From: Berberis thunbergii | Taxonomy: Eukaryota; Streptophyta; Magnoliopsida; Ranunculales; Berberidaceae | Direction: 5' to 3' | NCBI GenBank assembly: GCA_003290165.1 | Contig: QNQO01000819.1 | Location: 62,001-126,000, forward strand | Length of the DNA: 64,000 nt | In this document: positions 43,601-55,436 of the stretch, one piece after another | Layout of the letters: the number at the start of each line of letters is the position of its first letter | How positions within the stretch are numbered: position 1 is the stretch's first letter | Translations under genes and position numbers: made by a program | Notes under the pieces: generated by a model | What the model was told of the DNA's origin: nothing | Database searches by the model: none | What the model saw: the letters and a program-made list of their open reading frames with translations, nothing else

Positions 43601-45834
43601 CTTCTTGAGGTCATCTGTCAAGTGATGGGGGCCATCCCATCGGCCATGGCTTCAAGTGTTGTGTGGTGAAGACGCAAGGAGGAACCAGAATGGCTTAGTT
43701 GAGGGTCCAACATTGCAAGTACAATGTCACCATTGCAACAAATGAAGGTATTCAATACATAAAAGCCGCAGCGTCCCTACAAGTTAGGTGAGTTTTTATG
43801 TGGTCATGTAGATGCAACCATAGTTTTTAGGTGCCATGGATCACTCTTCGTTTAGTGCCATTTTTGTTCATTTTTTGTTAATCCTCTATTAGTTTCGCGT
43901 TATCTATTCCTTAAGAAATTCTTCTTAAATCTTTGTCCGACTACTTTTGGTCATCATAACTATTTGATCTTAGCTTGAATCTTACGAGCAAAAGTGATCA
44001 ACAAAAAAACCCTTTTGCGCGTACTAAACATAGCATAGGTGCTTAGCTAGTAAAGGCTAATCCATATCTTGATGGTAGTCTTCATATAAAATCGTTATCT
44101 TATTGACTATAGTGAAATTTAAAAATTGTAAAATGTCGCTTTTGAGCGAATGAATATAGTTAAATGCTTCAAAAAAAAAACAATTTGAAATAATTGAGAC
44201 TACACATAGAAAAAGTGCTTCTACAGATGCAATCCAACGGTGCCTGATTGCACCAGACAAAAAACCAGTGAACTTAGGAAAAACCGCATAGAAAAACAAG
44301 TGTGAATGACAAAGATTGAAATACAAGCAATTAATACATACATCAAATTATGTTAGTCAAAGTATTTGTTGTCCTAAAATTTGGCTTAATTCAAACCAAA
44401 CAATAGCTACTAATACATCCGAAACATAATGTTTGTATCATTATCTTATCATTACAACTATAGTTGCGATGAACCTTTCATTTTTTCTTTTTCATGAAAT
44501 TGACACCAAAAATTGCAAAAAAAATTTTATGGATGAGAAGTCAGTGTAGTAGCTGGGACTCTAGGATAAGCATTCATTTTCCATGAAAGGCCTTTTCAGC
44601 TTCTTGTTTTTCCTTCCTTTGGAAGTTGGTCTAACTTTATTTGTTTTCCTTACAAAGGAAAATTATGAAGTCATGAAAGATACATCTGAAGAAGAACAAT
44701 AAGAAAAAGCATATAAAGTTGTGAAGCAAGTCTTTGTGTGGAAGGGATCTAAAGTTGTGAAGTAAGTCCTTGTGTGGAAGGGATATGAGGTTGATGATGG
44801 ATTATTTTGTGTTTGCGGATTCTGAAACTGACAGGCTATCTTATATGTATTGGATCCCCTTTTCAGCATTTTGTTCTTCGTTATTTTATTTATTTTCTTT
44901 ACAGAGAAAAATCCAGTGAGTGAAAAATAAGTTTGAAGAAGAACACTAAGAAAGACAAACAAAAGTGGATCTTAGCACCCAAGTTACTCTATTAGATCAA
45001 TTGACTTTATCAATGATAATGATGAAGGAATTTCTTATTTGGTTTCATGTAGGGTTTTGGTGTTTGGATTGGTTCAAGATTTAGCTTCTTAATTAACTAA
45101 CTTGGAGTTGGAGTGAAACAGTCAAAATTATGAAGTACTTGGAAATTTATGTATTGAATGATCGATATTTACGTAGAAATTTTGCAAAGATGAGACAAAT
45201 GCGGCTTATATAAAATGTTTTGGATTTCGTGCAGGATGACAAGCATAGTATACGTTATAATTTCGTAGAATCTGAAGCTTATAAAGTACGGAAATTTTTG
45301 GATCCACCCCAATGTTTAGATTGCCTTGGATTTACCTAAATGTAATTTCAGAATAACTTGCAGTAATCCAAATTTTTTCCAATTCTTTAATGCTTCACTC
45401 AATCATGAATTTTCTACCAACGTTTTTTTTATCCTAAATCATACGTCCATAGGAAACTTTCTATAAACTGTATAATTTTAGTGTTAAAATGCTCGGAAAA
45501 AAGGCTTTATTTTTAAATCTACTACTATAATCATAATGAATGGTCGGTGTGCTCAAATGTGTCACAACTATGAACTTTCGATCGTCTCCCCAACACAAGA
45601 GCTCAGCTCCACTATGTTGATAGCAACACCCACATAGTCACCGTCCACTGCTTCACCTTTTACTCCTCTCTCCAGCATTCTCCTCACTGTCTCCTCTATT
45701 TACACGCAAGTACTACGCTTTCACCCCTGATATCTTTTAACGGTTCGTGCCATTTTCTACCAAGCTTTTATATTTCCCTTAGGAAAGAAGTGATTATAAA
45801 TGTTTATATAAAATGGCCAAAATTAAGTATTCAA
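40670..45834. other. No gene seen; long AT-rich intergenic region
   Basis: No supported coding sequence. Items inside: a SINE scrap (41829-41908); a dispersed repeat pair containing ttgagatacacataaac (about 40785 and 42490); a 40-bp tandem duplication containing aagttgtgaagtaagtcctt near 44715-44790; and a minus-strand frame at 42898-43224 rich in Ser and His that I cannot assign. Confidence 0.5.
41829..41908 (-). repeat. tRNA-derived SINE fragment, copy 3
   Basis: Minus strand: gtaaacttgtggcggataga, box B-like gtttaaaccctgccgacggc, then atttgcagtgagac. It aligns with copies at 18339 and 20879. Confidence 0.6.
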
Positions 45835-45906
45835 GCCGTCCTAGCTCAGTGGTAGAGCGCGTGGCTTTTAACCACGTGGTCGTGGGTTCGATCCCCACGG
45901 ACGGCG
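45835..45906 (+). tRNA. tRNA-Lys (TTT)
   Basis: 72 nt; acceptor GCCGTCC paired with GGACGGC, discriminator G, box A tagctcagtggta, anticodon stem cgtgg/ccacg with loop CTTTTAA (anticodon TTT), box B ggttcgatcc. All stems are fully paired. Confidence 0.97.
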
Positions 45907-46079
45907 TAATTGATTTGTTTTTTCACTCCGATGCTAAAGTCAAATAGGTTTGTTTTTTGCCTTCTCTCAAACAGTGCTAAAGATAGTTCCCCATTGGAGT
46001 ATTGTCCATAGGTGAAAATTTTCACGTATGACGTATACTCTAGTATTTGCTTTTTAGTTTGAGATAAGACACTATTGGC

Positions 46080-46681
46080 TAGGGGTGAGCATCCCATCCC
46101 GCGATCCTGAACACGTCCCGATCCCTTCTCATCCTAATTGTTTTGGGTCATTTTGGGATTAATCAAACTCATCCCGATACCTTCTCGATCTAGAGTGGGA
46201 TGAGATCGGGATGAAGATTTTCAATCCCGTCTATCCCGTCCCGAATTTATTTATTTATTTAATAACAATAATTATTATTAATTTTAATTAAAATGCTCTT
46301 ATAAATTAAAGTTAAGGATGTGTTGAAATTAAATCAATATAAGATGAAATTCTAATATTAATGAATTGAATCATTAATTCTAAATGAAATTTAATATTTA
46401 TTTGCCTTCCAAAAAACAAATTAGTATTTATTTATTTAATATATATTATTATTTATTATGTAAGTTATATGTATATAAATTTGACATTATTGGTGTGTAA
46501 GTAATATGAGATAAAACTATTTTTGTTATTTTTATTGGGAGGACTATTTAGTACTTGTTCATCCCGTCCCGTCCCGATCCCGTTTGAGATGGGACGAAGT
46601 CGGGATGAGGTTTATTTTGTCCCATTTCGTCTCGATCCCGAATGAACGGGATGGGTCCATCTCGTCCCGTGCCTACCCGTA
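46080..46681. mobile_element. Non-autonomous Ac-like hAT element, 602 bp
   Basis: Left end taggggtgagcatccc; right end gtgcctacccgta. Flanking 8-bp repeats ctattggc (46072-46079) and ctgttggc (46682-46689) match at 7 of 8. Subterminal cccgtcccgatcccg-type repeats on both sides enclose an AT-rich core without an ORF. The same family as the fragment at 1-352. Confidence 0.88.
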
Positions 46682-46689
46682 CTGTTGGC

Positions 46690-48707
46690 TTCTGAAGCTG
46701 ATTTTCGTAGATACTTGCCTCAATAAGTCTTGCGAATATTGGAGATGAATGTGAGACGTTTGGGCTTTAGTAGGACACAATAATTTGAGTCCATCTAACA
46801 AATTGTACTTTGCGAATTTGATGTCGCTTGAGCCAGATCAGTGATAGACTAATGAATGGACCTATTATTCCTAAATATCATCATTACACATGTACGCCGT
46901 AAATGAAAAGACCTTTGGATGTATCATCAACTATAAACTTTAAACACCAACTATATATTACTAATCTCTTTTGTATTTGCCTTGCATGTAAATCTAACAA
47001 TCATATCACAAACAATACAAAGTCTAAACCAAGTATACTATTCACAATTGAATCCACACACTCATCGATCTGTCATATAAACTCAATCCAACTGGCTTAT
47101 TATCATCAAAAAAAATAAAAAAATAAATGGATCCACTTGCTTTTTGGCTTGAGTGAATCTGATAGTTACACTTTATCCGAGTGATCCAGATGGATTATCT
47201 CTGGCAAACTCATCTCATATATATATATACATATCTCATACATATTATACAAAGTCATGTTCATGCTCTTCGCTATGACCTTCCTTCCTCCTCACTACTT
47301 GTTAATGGGTCCTTATACATGAACGAAACATAGCACCTTGTTCAAGTGCCACGGAGGTTGATTCTGCTTATATAATAAAAGGGCACTCCGGAAGTTCATC
47401 AAATGCTTTCCTCATTCTACATGTCCTCTGCTGTGTGATCCCAATTGTTTATTTCCTTCTTTCTTCAACTTGGAACAAGTTTGACAAAGTCACAGCCGGC
47501 ATCACCACCACCACCACCACCACCATCACCCCTTGCACTTTTTATATCGTAACATACTAGTGCAAACTGCGGGAAGTATTCAATCCCAACCAAGGTATAT
47601 ACTTGCATAATTGATAAAATGTTGATTTTTTTCGGCGACTAATGACTTTTATGTGTTTGGAATTATCTCTAATTGACGTAATAGTTTTGTTCTTGTTTGG
47701 TTTCTGTAGGCTGATGCACTTGGTCAGTATTTGCGCTTAGTAATATGTTATCGTAGTTGTTAAGAATAAACCAAAAGAATTGGACAAGCAGAGTTTATAT
47801 TTTATCGAAAATTCTTTAAAAAAAAAAAATAATAATAACAAAGCCTGATGCGTGCCTAGATGGTATCAGGCACGTGCCTCTTCTCTATTTTTAGGTTCAA
47901 AATCAAATCATTTTTTTTTCAAAGTCATTCACGTGATTGGTACCATGCAGTGCACGTACCAGGCATGCCAGACCAGGTACCATAGTCTTACTCTAATAAT
48001 AATAATAATAACTTATGATTCATTTTGCATGCATTAATCGTAGCTCCATGTGTTACATTGTGATACTGCAATAAATATACATGGTAAAAATTCAACAACC
48101 ATATTTTCATTTATGACAAAGTCGATCTTATCGTTTTCTTGATATATTCTAGAATTTTGCCGCCAAATAGAATTATTTTTAGATCTCAATCACACATTCA
48201 CACATCAAAATCAATAAATCCATTATTATTTCTCTTAATTATTCACATAAAGCATTAAACAATTTTGTCTTAAGAAAATAAATGTGTTATTACTACTAAT
48301 CAAATCTTAAAAAAAAAAAAATCTGTGACGTTATAACATTTGACTTCACCCAAACACATTTACTTACCTTTCACTTGTTTCGTATCAGTAACAAAACGTG
48401 TCGGTGACTTATCGGGTTTTTTTACTTGATGCAAAGTTTCAGATTTGAGTCTAAAACATGGAAAGCTATATAAAACACTACTGAACGCGTTTTCAACTCT
48501 TGCAAGTCTAACAAAGTATGCCAGAGAAACCCAAATGTAGTTTGTAGTTTTTTTTTTCAATACAATTACAATTTGTGCTTCACAATCCGATCTTTGGGTC
48601 AACTTGGATAGCTAAAGAAGACTTTTTTTTTTTTGGTTCACTTTGATTGAAGCAAGCTGAAAGTGGAGATCTTTGATTAGAAGATAGAAACTCTGGGGTT
48701 TGTTGAG
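46690..48707. other. No gene seen; spacer and upstream region of the receptor-like kinase
   Basis: There are no supported genes. A CAC-type microsatellite lies at 47501-47530. A region with repeated ggtacc and cacgtg pieces is at 47860-47985. The last ~150 bp are the probable promoter and 5' leader of the next gene. Confidence 0.45.
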
Positions 48708-51700
48708 ATGGATGAGTTATGGAGATTTCGGGTTCGATTGGGTCTGTTGTTGTGTTTGTTGTATCAGAATTTGAGCTGTGGGTGGTCTTTGAATGGTGAA
48801 GGTGAGTGAGGTTATTGAAATTTTGTTGTTTGAAGTTTTTATTTTTTATTTTTTTTTTTAAAAGTAGTGTTTTTTGGTGCAGGTTTGGCTTTGTTGAAGT
48901 TCAGGGAGAAGATAATGGAGGATCCATTTGGGGCTTTGTTGAATTGGAAGGATAGTGATGGTGAGAAGGATCATTGTTCTTGGCTCGGGATCGAGTGCTC
49001 GGATGGGAAAGTTGTGATTTTGTAAGTAAATTTTGCTTTATAAGTGCTTATTTTTATGTGTTTTGTGTGTGTGTGTGTGTATTTGTTTACTTATTGAATT
49101 GAAGGATTATTAGAAGGAAAAAGGAGGTGCTTTTGGGAGTGAAAGAGTAATGGTTTGTGTTAATTGAGTGATTTGGTGGGGATTGGGGACTTGGAGTAAG
49201 GTCCAATTTGAGGAAATTCAAGCTGATTTGAGGAGATTTTGATGGAGTTTACAAAATGGTGGAAAGTTTGTATTAATGATGATGGTGTGTGTGATGGAGC
49301 AAATGATGATGAAGATAAAGAAGGTACAAGGAAGAAGAAAGTCAAACCAAGGAGACAACAGAAGGAAATGATGAGAAAAAACAATGGGGGTACTTCAATT
49401 GATTTACTTGTTTATTGATTCATTCGGCTAGGATTGATTCGGAAAGAAGCCAATTGGGAAAATTTTGGAGAAATTTTGCATCGGCAAAGGCAAATTGTTA
49501 CAGATACTGAACATTTGGAAGGTGGAGATCAATATCAGATACTTACAATTGGCTGGGATTAGATTGTCTTGGGCAAGGCCTGGTTTGGGTGAATTCTGCC
49601 TTAACAAGTTCATTCGACGGCTTATGAGAAATATTTGTTACAATCTCATCTTCTATTTAACAAAAGAGAAAAGAAAAAAAAAATGTCACGTTTGATTTGA
49701 GATTTGGGGGCTGGAATTTTCATTGTATTGGGAAAATTAGTTGGGCTGCTCCGTAATTTGGAAAGGCTTGTTTCAGCAGTGTGGCTCTCAAATTGTTGCG
49801 ACTCCGCTGCAATACTTGGATTAGCGCATGAGATCTCATTTTTTATATGGTTAAGGCATTGAGAAAGCACCGACTTATTGGAACTTCTTGTTTAGTTAAT
49901 TTGAGCAAATGATGAAGACTTGTTTGGTTGCTCACACAAAGGATGCTATTTTTACTTTTCACTATATTGATCATACATCTTGATGTCTTACAAAAGTTGG
50001 GTTTATTTTATTTGCAGGAACTTGAAGGATCTCTGCCTTGGAGGATCGCTAACTTCCGAGCTTGGGAAGCTCATGCACATAAAGTCCATGTGAGTACATA
50101 ACTAAAACCTAGTCTGCATTTTTCGGATGCATCTATATTCAGTAGCTTAAGCTTTCTTGAACATGGAAAATCAGGTGCTTATAGGGTCATGTTGTTTGCT
50201 AATCAAAATGCCATTTTATGAGGGATTAAAGAACACAACCTAGAAGAAAAGGCCAAATAGGTTGTTATTCTATTCTCATTAGTTTTGCTTGGATTTGCAG
50301 TGTGTTGCGGAATAATTCTTTCTCTGGGGTAATCCCTGAAGAGATAGCAAAACTGAAGGAACTGGAGATGTTAGACTTAGGATACAACAATTTCAGCGGA
50401 CCGCTTCCATCCAACCTTGGCAATAATCTGTCCTTGTCGATTCTGTAAGCTAATGTTATCAAGTATGCTTCTTGTTAGGCATCATTTGCTTTTTTGTACT
50501 CGTACTAATTTCATCTTCTGGACATGTCGCAGTCTATTTGACAACAACGAATTCTTAAGGAGCGTATCCTCTGAACTTCATGAGCTTAATATGCTTTCTC
50601 ACCTTCAGGTAGATGAGAACCTGCTGTCTAAGGCTGCACATGGGGCATCCTGCAACACAAGATCCATTCCACGGTATGATTGGCTTAAAGGATTACTTAT
50701 ACAAGTACCATAAGTACATATTTCGACTGGCTGAGGGATATATGTGGCACACACAAATAAAAATGGTTTTACCCAGTAAATCTTCTAATCCATGGATTAA
50801 AATAAAATGATAAACTGTCCAGACAAAGGTCTATCAGAAAAATGAATGAAGTGGTTTAACGAAAATTTGTATCTCCAATGTTTATACATCATATAAACTG
50901 ATTATATTTATCTCTTAGTCTCGTGAGTCATGATTGAAACTAATTGAACTCAAGTATGGATTAAATAAATGATAATAGTCAGATAAACTGTCCAGACAAA
51001 GATCACCCAGAAAAATGAATGAAGTGGTTCAACGAGAATATGTATCTCCGATGTTTATACACCATCTAAACTGATTATATTCATCTCATATTCTCGTGAT
51101 TGAAACAAATTGAACTTAAGTATACTGATACTAATTTTTTTTATAATGCCACATGTACACTGCATGGAAGTCTGATGCATCCATATTCTCATCGTTGGAA
51201 CTAATTGAACTCAAATATGCTAATACTAAAAATTACACCCATGCCCTTTTACGATGCACGAAAATCAGGCCATGCATCTCTGTTTGCATAGAATAATTAG
51301 CTAAGTTTTTGGCAGCATATTATCTTCAAAGTTTGCTACCTGACGTGAGTCTTTATCTCTTCTAGAAACAATGACCAAGGTGGTAATGTAGCTCAAAGGA
51401 AGCTGTTGCAAGCTGCAAGAAACCCCAATTCACCTGGAGCTAGAAATCCTGAAGTTCGGCCAGTGCCTCCATTCTTCTTATCACCATCAACACCCATATT
51501 TTTACCACCGTCACCTGCTCCCACTCCTTCACCTTCATCTTCACCTGCACCAACACCAGATGTATTATCTCCTGCTCCGGCTAGTCCTCCCATTGTTATT
51601 ACTGCACCACCATCAATGTATTTGGCTCCACTACCTTCACTGTCAGCAAGCCCCCCACTGTCAAAAAGACAAAGTTCCACTTCCCACTCAAAATTCAAAA

Positions 51701-53164
51701 CCCACCACTGGCTAATTGTATCTGGGGTTTTAGGAGCTTCATGTCTTCTCATTTCCCTTGTTGGCCTTCTTTTGTGTCGAAGCAAGAAGGTGGTCACTGT
51801 CAAACCTTGGGCAACAGGATTAAGTGGGCAACTGCAGAAAGCATTCGTAACAGGTTATTCTTCATTCTCATTACATAAAAATATTTTCCTTAGTTTTTTT
51901 TAGGGCATCTAAGTGCCCGTATGCATGTACATTCTGTATGCATGTTTCTCTGCTTCTTTATTTATTGTTAGTGTTAATGTTTCAGGTGTACCAAAGCTCA
52001 AGCGGTCAGAGCTAGAAGTAGCTTGTGAAGATTTCAGTAATATAATTGGTACTTCATCAGATGGCACAGTGTACAAAGGGACACTGTCAAGTGGAGTTGA
52101 AATAGCAGTGACATCTACTGCAGTGAAATCAACCAAGGATTGGTCGAAACAGTTGGAATCACTTTTCAGGAAGAAGGTACATACTGAATGAACTGAAATT
52201 GATGAGTTCAATGTAGTCTCACTTATACCCAGTTTCTAACCTTCACTTTCTTATGGTTGCAGATAGACACATTATCAAAAGCAAATCACAAGAATTTTGC
52301 GAATCTTCTTGGATTCTGCGAGGAAGAAGAACCTTTTAGTAGGATGATGGTATTTGAATATGCTCCAAATGGAACATTGTTTGAACATTTGCACAGTAAG
52401 CTCCTTTTAGAAATTCGCTCCATATTTTCTGGCAAAAATACTAGATTTTTGTTTATTTACTTATTTTTTCCAATACCCGATTATATCAATGAACCTATCG
52501 ATACACTTATACAGTTTTAGCAATGCTTGAAATTTTTGCTTATATGTTAATTTGTGTACTTGCAGTAAAAGAATCAGAACACTTGGAATGGGGAGCACGT
52601 TTACGAATTGCAATGGGAATGGCTTACTGTCTTGAACACATGCATCAGCTGAGCCCTCCTTTAATCCACAAGAATTTGCACTCTACTACCGTCTATCTAA
52701 CTGAAGACTATGCAGCCAAGATCTCAGACCACGGTTTCTGGGATGAACCAGCTGCAGTTAAGATGGGATCAACAAGCATGGAATTCTTGGCTGCATCGTC
52801 ACCAGATGTAGAGAGCAATGTTTATAGTTTCGGGATAATCTTACTGGAGATGATAACTGGTAGGTTCCCGTATTCAGTGGACAATGGCCCCCTTGTAGAT
52901 TGGGCATCAGAATTTTTGAGAGAGGAGCAAAATGTTAGAAACATGGTCGATCCAACTCTGAAATCTTACCGAGTGGAGGATGTTGAGAAGCTATGTGAAG
53001 TTATCAAGTCCTGCATTCATGCTGATCCCAAGCAGAGACCGACAATGAAAGAAGTCTCAGCTCGATTGAGAGATATTACAGCGATGGCACCAGATGGAGC
53101 AATACCAAAACTATCTCCTCTTTGGTGGGCAGAGCTGGAGATTATTTCTATTGAAGCGAACTAG
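48708..53164 (+). CDS. LRR receptor-like pseudokinase (MRH1/MDIS1/At2g40270 group), nine exons
   Basis: Exons 48708-48801, 48883-49021, 50018-50089, 50301-50444, 50533-50673, 51366-51853, 51986-52176, 52263-52395 and 52566-53164; all junctions are GT-AG and in phase, giving 666 aa. Order: signal peptide (about 1-27), LRR N-terminal domain (CSWLGIECSDGKVV), about three short LRRs (residues ~77-170), Pro-rich segment, transmembrane helix (~311-334), kinase-like domain (~370-640). Catalytic residues are lost: VAIK Lys is replaced in EIAVTSTAVK, HRDLK reads HKNLH, DFG reads SDHGF. Thus an inactive kinase is expected. Family members MRH1 and MDIS1 act at the plasma membrane in root-hair growth and pollen-tube guidance; which paralogue this is remains open. 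Confidence 0.9.
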
Positions 53165-54290
53165 TTGACATTTTTTTTTCGTGTGAAATTTAAATATCTT
53201 CTTTCGTTTATTTTTCTGGGCAAAGATGTAGCTGTGAAGGGTGGATACTGCTTGTATCTAGTGGCGACTAATGTAAGAGTATTTGTATATAGCTCAGACA
53301 GATGGAGGGCCTTCTCTGTTTTGTTGCTTTTGTTTTGTTTTGTAGATGTGTGAAAATGCTTAGCACCAAAATACGCTTGGAAATAATGAAAAGTTCCAAT
53401 TCAAGCTTCATGTTGAAAATTTCTTCAGCTTATTTCATTGAACTATATTTAGGCAATTGTTCATTGTTTTGTGGCTATGTTTCAATCTGCTTCAGAATCG
53501 CAGAGGTTTCGAATAAAACTGGCTACTGCAAAAGAATCAGGAATGTACACAGATACTCTCAGAATCAGAGATTTGTAGGAAATCCATAATTTGACAAATC
53601 TGGAGATCAGGCCAATTCAAAGATAGATGAAAATGAGGAAGCAAAAAGTTTACTAGTTATATAGTGGTAATTTGTTCATACGAAAAATAAAATAAAAATG
53701 CATACTAAAACAATTAAAATAACCTGTGATCGAAAAAAGGTACAATTTTCACACAAAATTTGCTTTCTTCGATAAAGTTGATGAACAAAAAATGCAAGTG
53801 TTGACTGATTCGCATCCATCCGGTAGTATGATCAAACTGTAAATATTAATTTCGATTTTTCAGTCATGGCATTGAAATATTCTTATTTTAGGGCACGTCA
53901 CAATTGATAATACGCCACGTCTGATAAAATCTAAGATTTCGAGCAGATCATGAGTGGTATCATCTGCCATCTGGTATGTCTGATTGTAGATACTGAGATA
54001 CAGTGTTTCCAAACCAAATAGCTTGGAGACCCAATACAAACATCTTAAATTAATTATCAAAGGGCTTAATTAAATCAATCATATGACAGCAAAGCTATTG
54101 AGCTGAGGTAGCCAGATCTCAGCAACCCCATATATAAACCTATAAACAACCATTCAATAACTAAGTAAAGAAAAGAAAAGTGGTCTTCACGTATATACAA
54201 AGATCTTGAAATCTCAATATGCAAGTGAAGATATAATCTTCATGAACACAAACTCGACGTGGAGACTACAAACTTATTGTCATGGAAGTT
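53165..54290. other. No gene seen; 3' flank of the kinase gene and promoter of the Ole e 1 gene
   Basis: AT-rich, no open coding region supported. The 3' UTR of the receptor-like gene probably occupies the first few hundred bases. Confidence 0.4.
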
Positions 54291-54300
54291 CTATATATAT
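54291..54300 (+). promoter_or_regulatory. TATA box of the Ole e 1-type gene
   Basis: ctatatatat lies 99 bp before the ATG, followed by a CT-rich leader typical of plant 5' UTRs. Confidence 0.6.
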
Positions 54301-54389
54301 CGACTTCAACCTCTCCTTCTCTTCATCCTTCACACATCTATCTTTCCTAGTCTTTTAGCTCTTGTAAATTGTAATCTCTCTAACTAGAC

Positions 54390-54902
54390 ATGGCAAGCCA
54401 AAAGCTCACCACTTTCATCTCATTCCTTCTTCTAGTATCGGCATTCACTTTTGCAAGTGGCACTGAAGAGGTGCAGGAAGAGCAAAAGGTCGATGTGGTG
54501 GTGGAAGGTAAGGTTTACTGCCAGAGCTGTAAGCGTTACGGATCATGGTCATTGACCAATGCCTCGGTTATTCCATCAGCCAAGGTGAATGTCATCTGCA
54601 AAGACCAAAAAGACCAAGTAACTTTCTACAAGGACTACACCACCGACAAACATGGCTACTTCTATGCTCAACTTGATAGCTTCAAGATGGGTAATCATCT
54701 CTTGGACCATCCCCTCCATGCCTGCCATGTCTATCTCATTTACTCTCCACTTTCTGACTGCAACCATCTGACAAATGTTAACTACGGTATCAATGGTTCT
54801 CCTCTTCGCTACGAGAACAAGAGACTTTATGGAACCAATTATGAAGCAGTGGTTTATGCTGCTGGTCCACTGGCCTTTCGTCCCTCCGCTGCATGCTACT
54901 GA
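54390..54902 (+). CDS. Pollen Ole e 1 allergen/extensin-family secreted protein
   Basis: Single exon, 170 aa. An N-terminal signal peptide (residues 1-24, hydrophobic core FISFLLLVSAFTFA) directs secretion. The mature domain starts with the family signature VEGKVYCQSCKRYG. Cys residues at 44, 47, 70, 112, 124 and 169 fit the six-cysteine Ole e 1/PAC pattern, and YSPLSDC is the usual downstream motif. One N-glycosylation site (NAS at 57-59). Members are cell-wall or extracellular proteins of pollen, roots and vascular tissue, some related to the C-terminal part of AGP31-type proteins. The family name does not prove pollen expression. The gene is convergent with the BUB1/MAD3-like gene downstream (534 bp between stops). 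Confidence 0.92.
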   Translation: MASQKLTTFISFLLLVSAFTFASGTEEVQEEQKVDVVVEGKVYCQSCKRYGSWSLTNASVIPSAKVNVICKDQKDQVTFYKDYTTDKHGYFYAQLDSFKMGNHLLDHPLHACHVYLIYSPLSDCNHLTNVNYGINGSPLRYENKRLYGTNYEAVVYAAGPLAFRPSAACY

Positions 54903-55436
54903 ATGTAATCCATGCTTTCAAGATTGATCTTTTCTTTTCTTTCTCCAAATGTTGATTTAACAATTCTCATTTAAATAAATTAAGTGGCTTTTTTATTGAT
55001 TGGTGTTTTTTCATTATGATCCTCATGTAGTAAACAGTAATTATAAGGACTATTGCCAGCTTATGTTGTGATTGGTATGTACAATACTCCCCAGAAGAAA
55101 ATGGAAAATAAAGAAGTAATTGCAGTGATAGCATTTTCTTTTCATAAGCTCAATCTCGAAATGCAAACAAAATCATGTTGATGCACAAGCTTGCCAGTGA
55201 TACAAACTTCTGTTAACAATCATAAATACTGCACAGTCCACGTCAAACACAAAGGAAAACTGCAGCTTCAGAAAAGGAAACAAGAGGGACTTACCTCTTT
55301 GCAGAAATCACAAATCTTCAACTATAGTTAAGATTCTCAACCATTTCATAAGTTGTGGAATGCTGGATCTTCTGTTCCGAAGAAATATTGATAATCTATA
55401 TTAACTGGAAGAAATGGTTCCTTATCATGGTTCATC
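54903..55436. other. Shared 3' intergenic region between convergent genes
   Basis: AT-rich sequence holding the 3' UTRs of the Ole e 1-type gene (plus) and the BUB1/MAD3-like gene (minus). aaataaattaag near 54976 and ttattt runs could serve as polyadenylation signals. No ORF. Confidence 0.4.

Noticed and set aside
44057..44962. Minus-strand ORFs of 89 and 99 codons
   Set aside because: AT-rich, hydrophobic random-looking peptides without motifs, start context or splice structure.
47501..47530. CAC repeat that might encode a poly-His or poly-Thr tract
   Set aside because: No open frame of any length spans it; a simple microsatellite.
51393..51803. Antisense 136-codon ORF opposite the Pro-rich exon of the receptor-like gene
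   Set aside because: Gly/Asp-rich shadow of the Pro-rich coding sequence on the plus strand.
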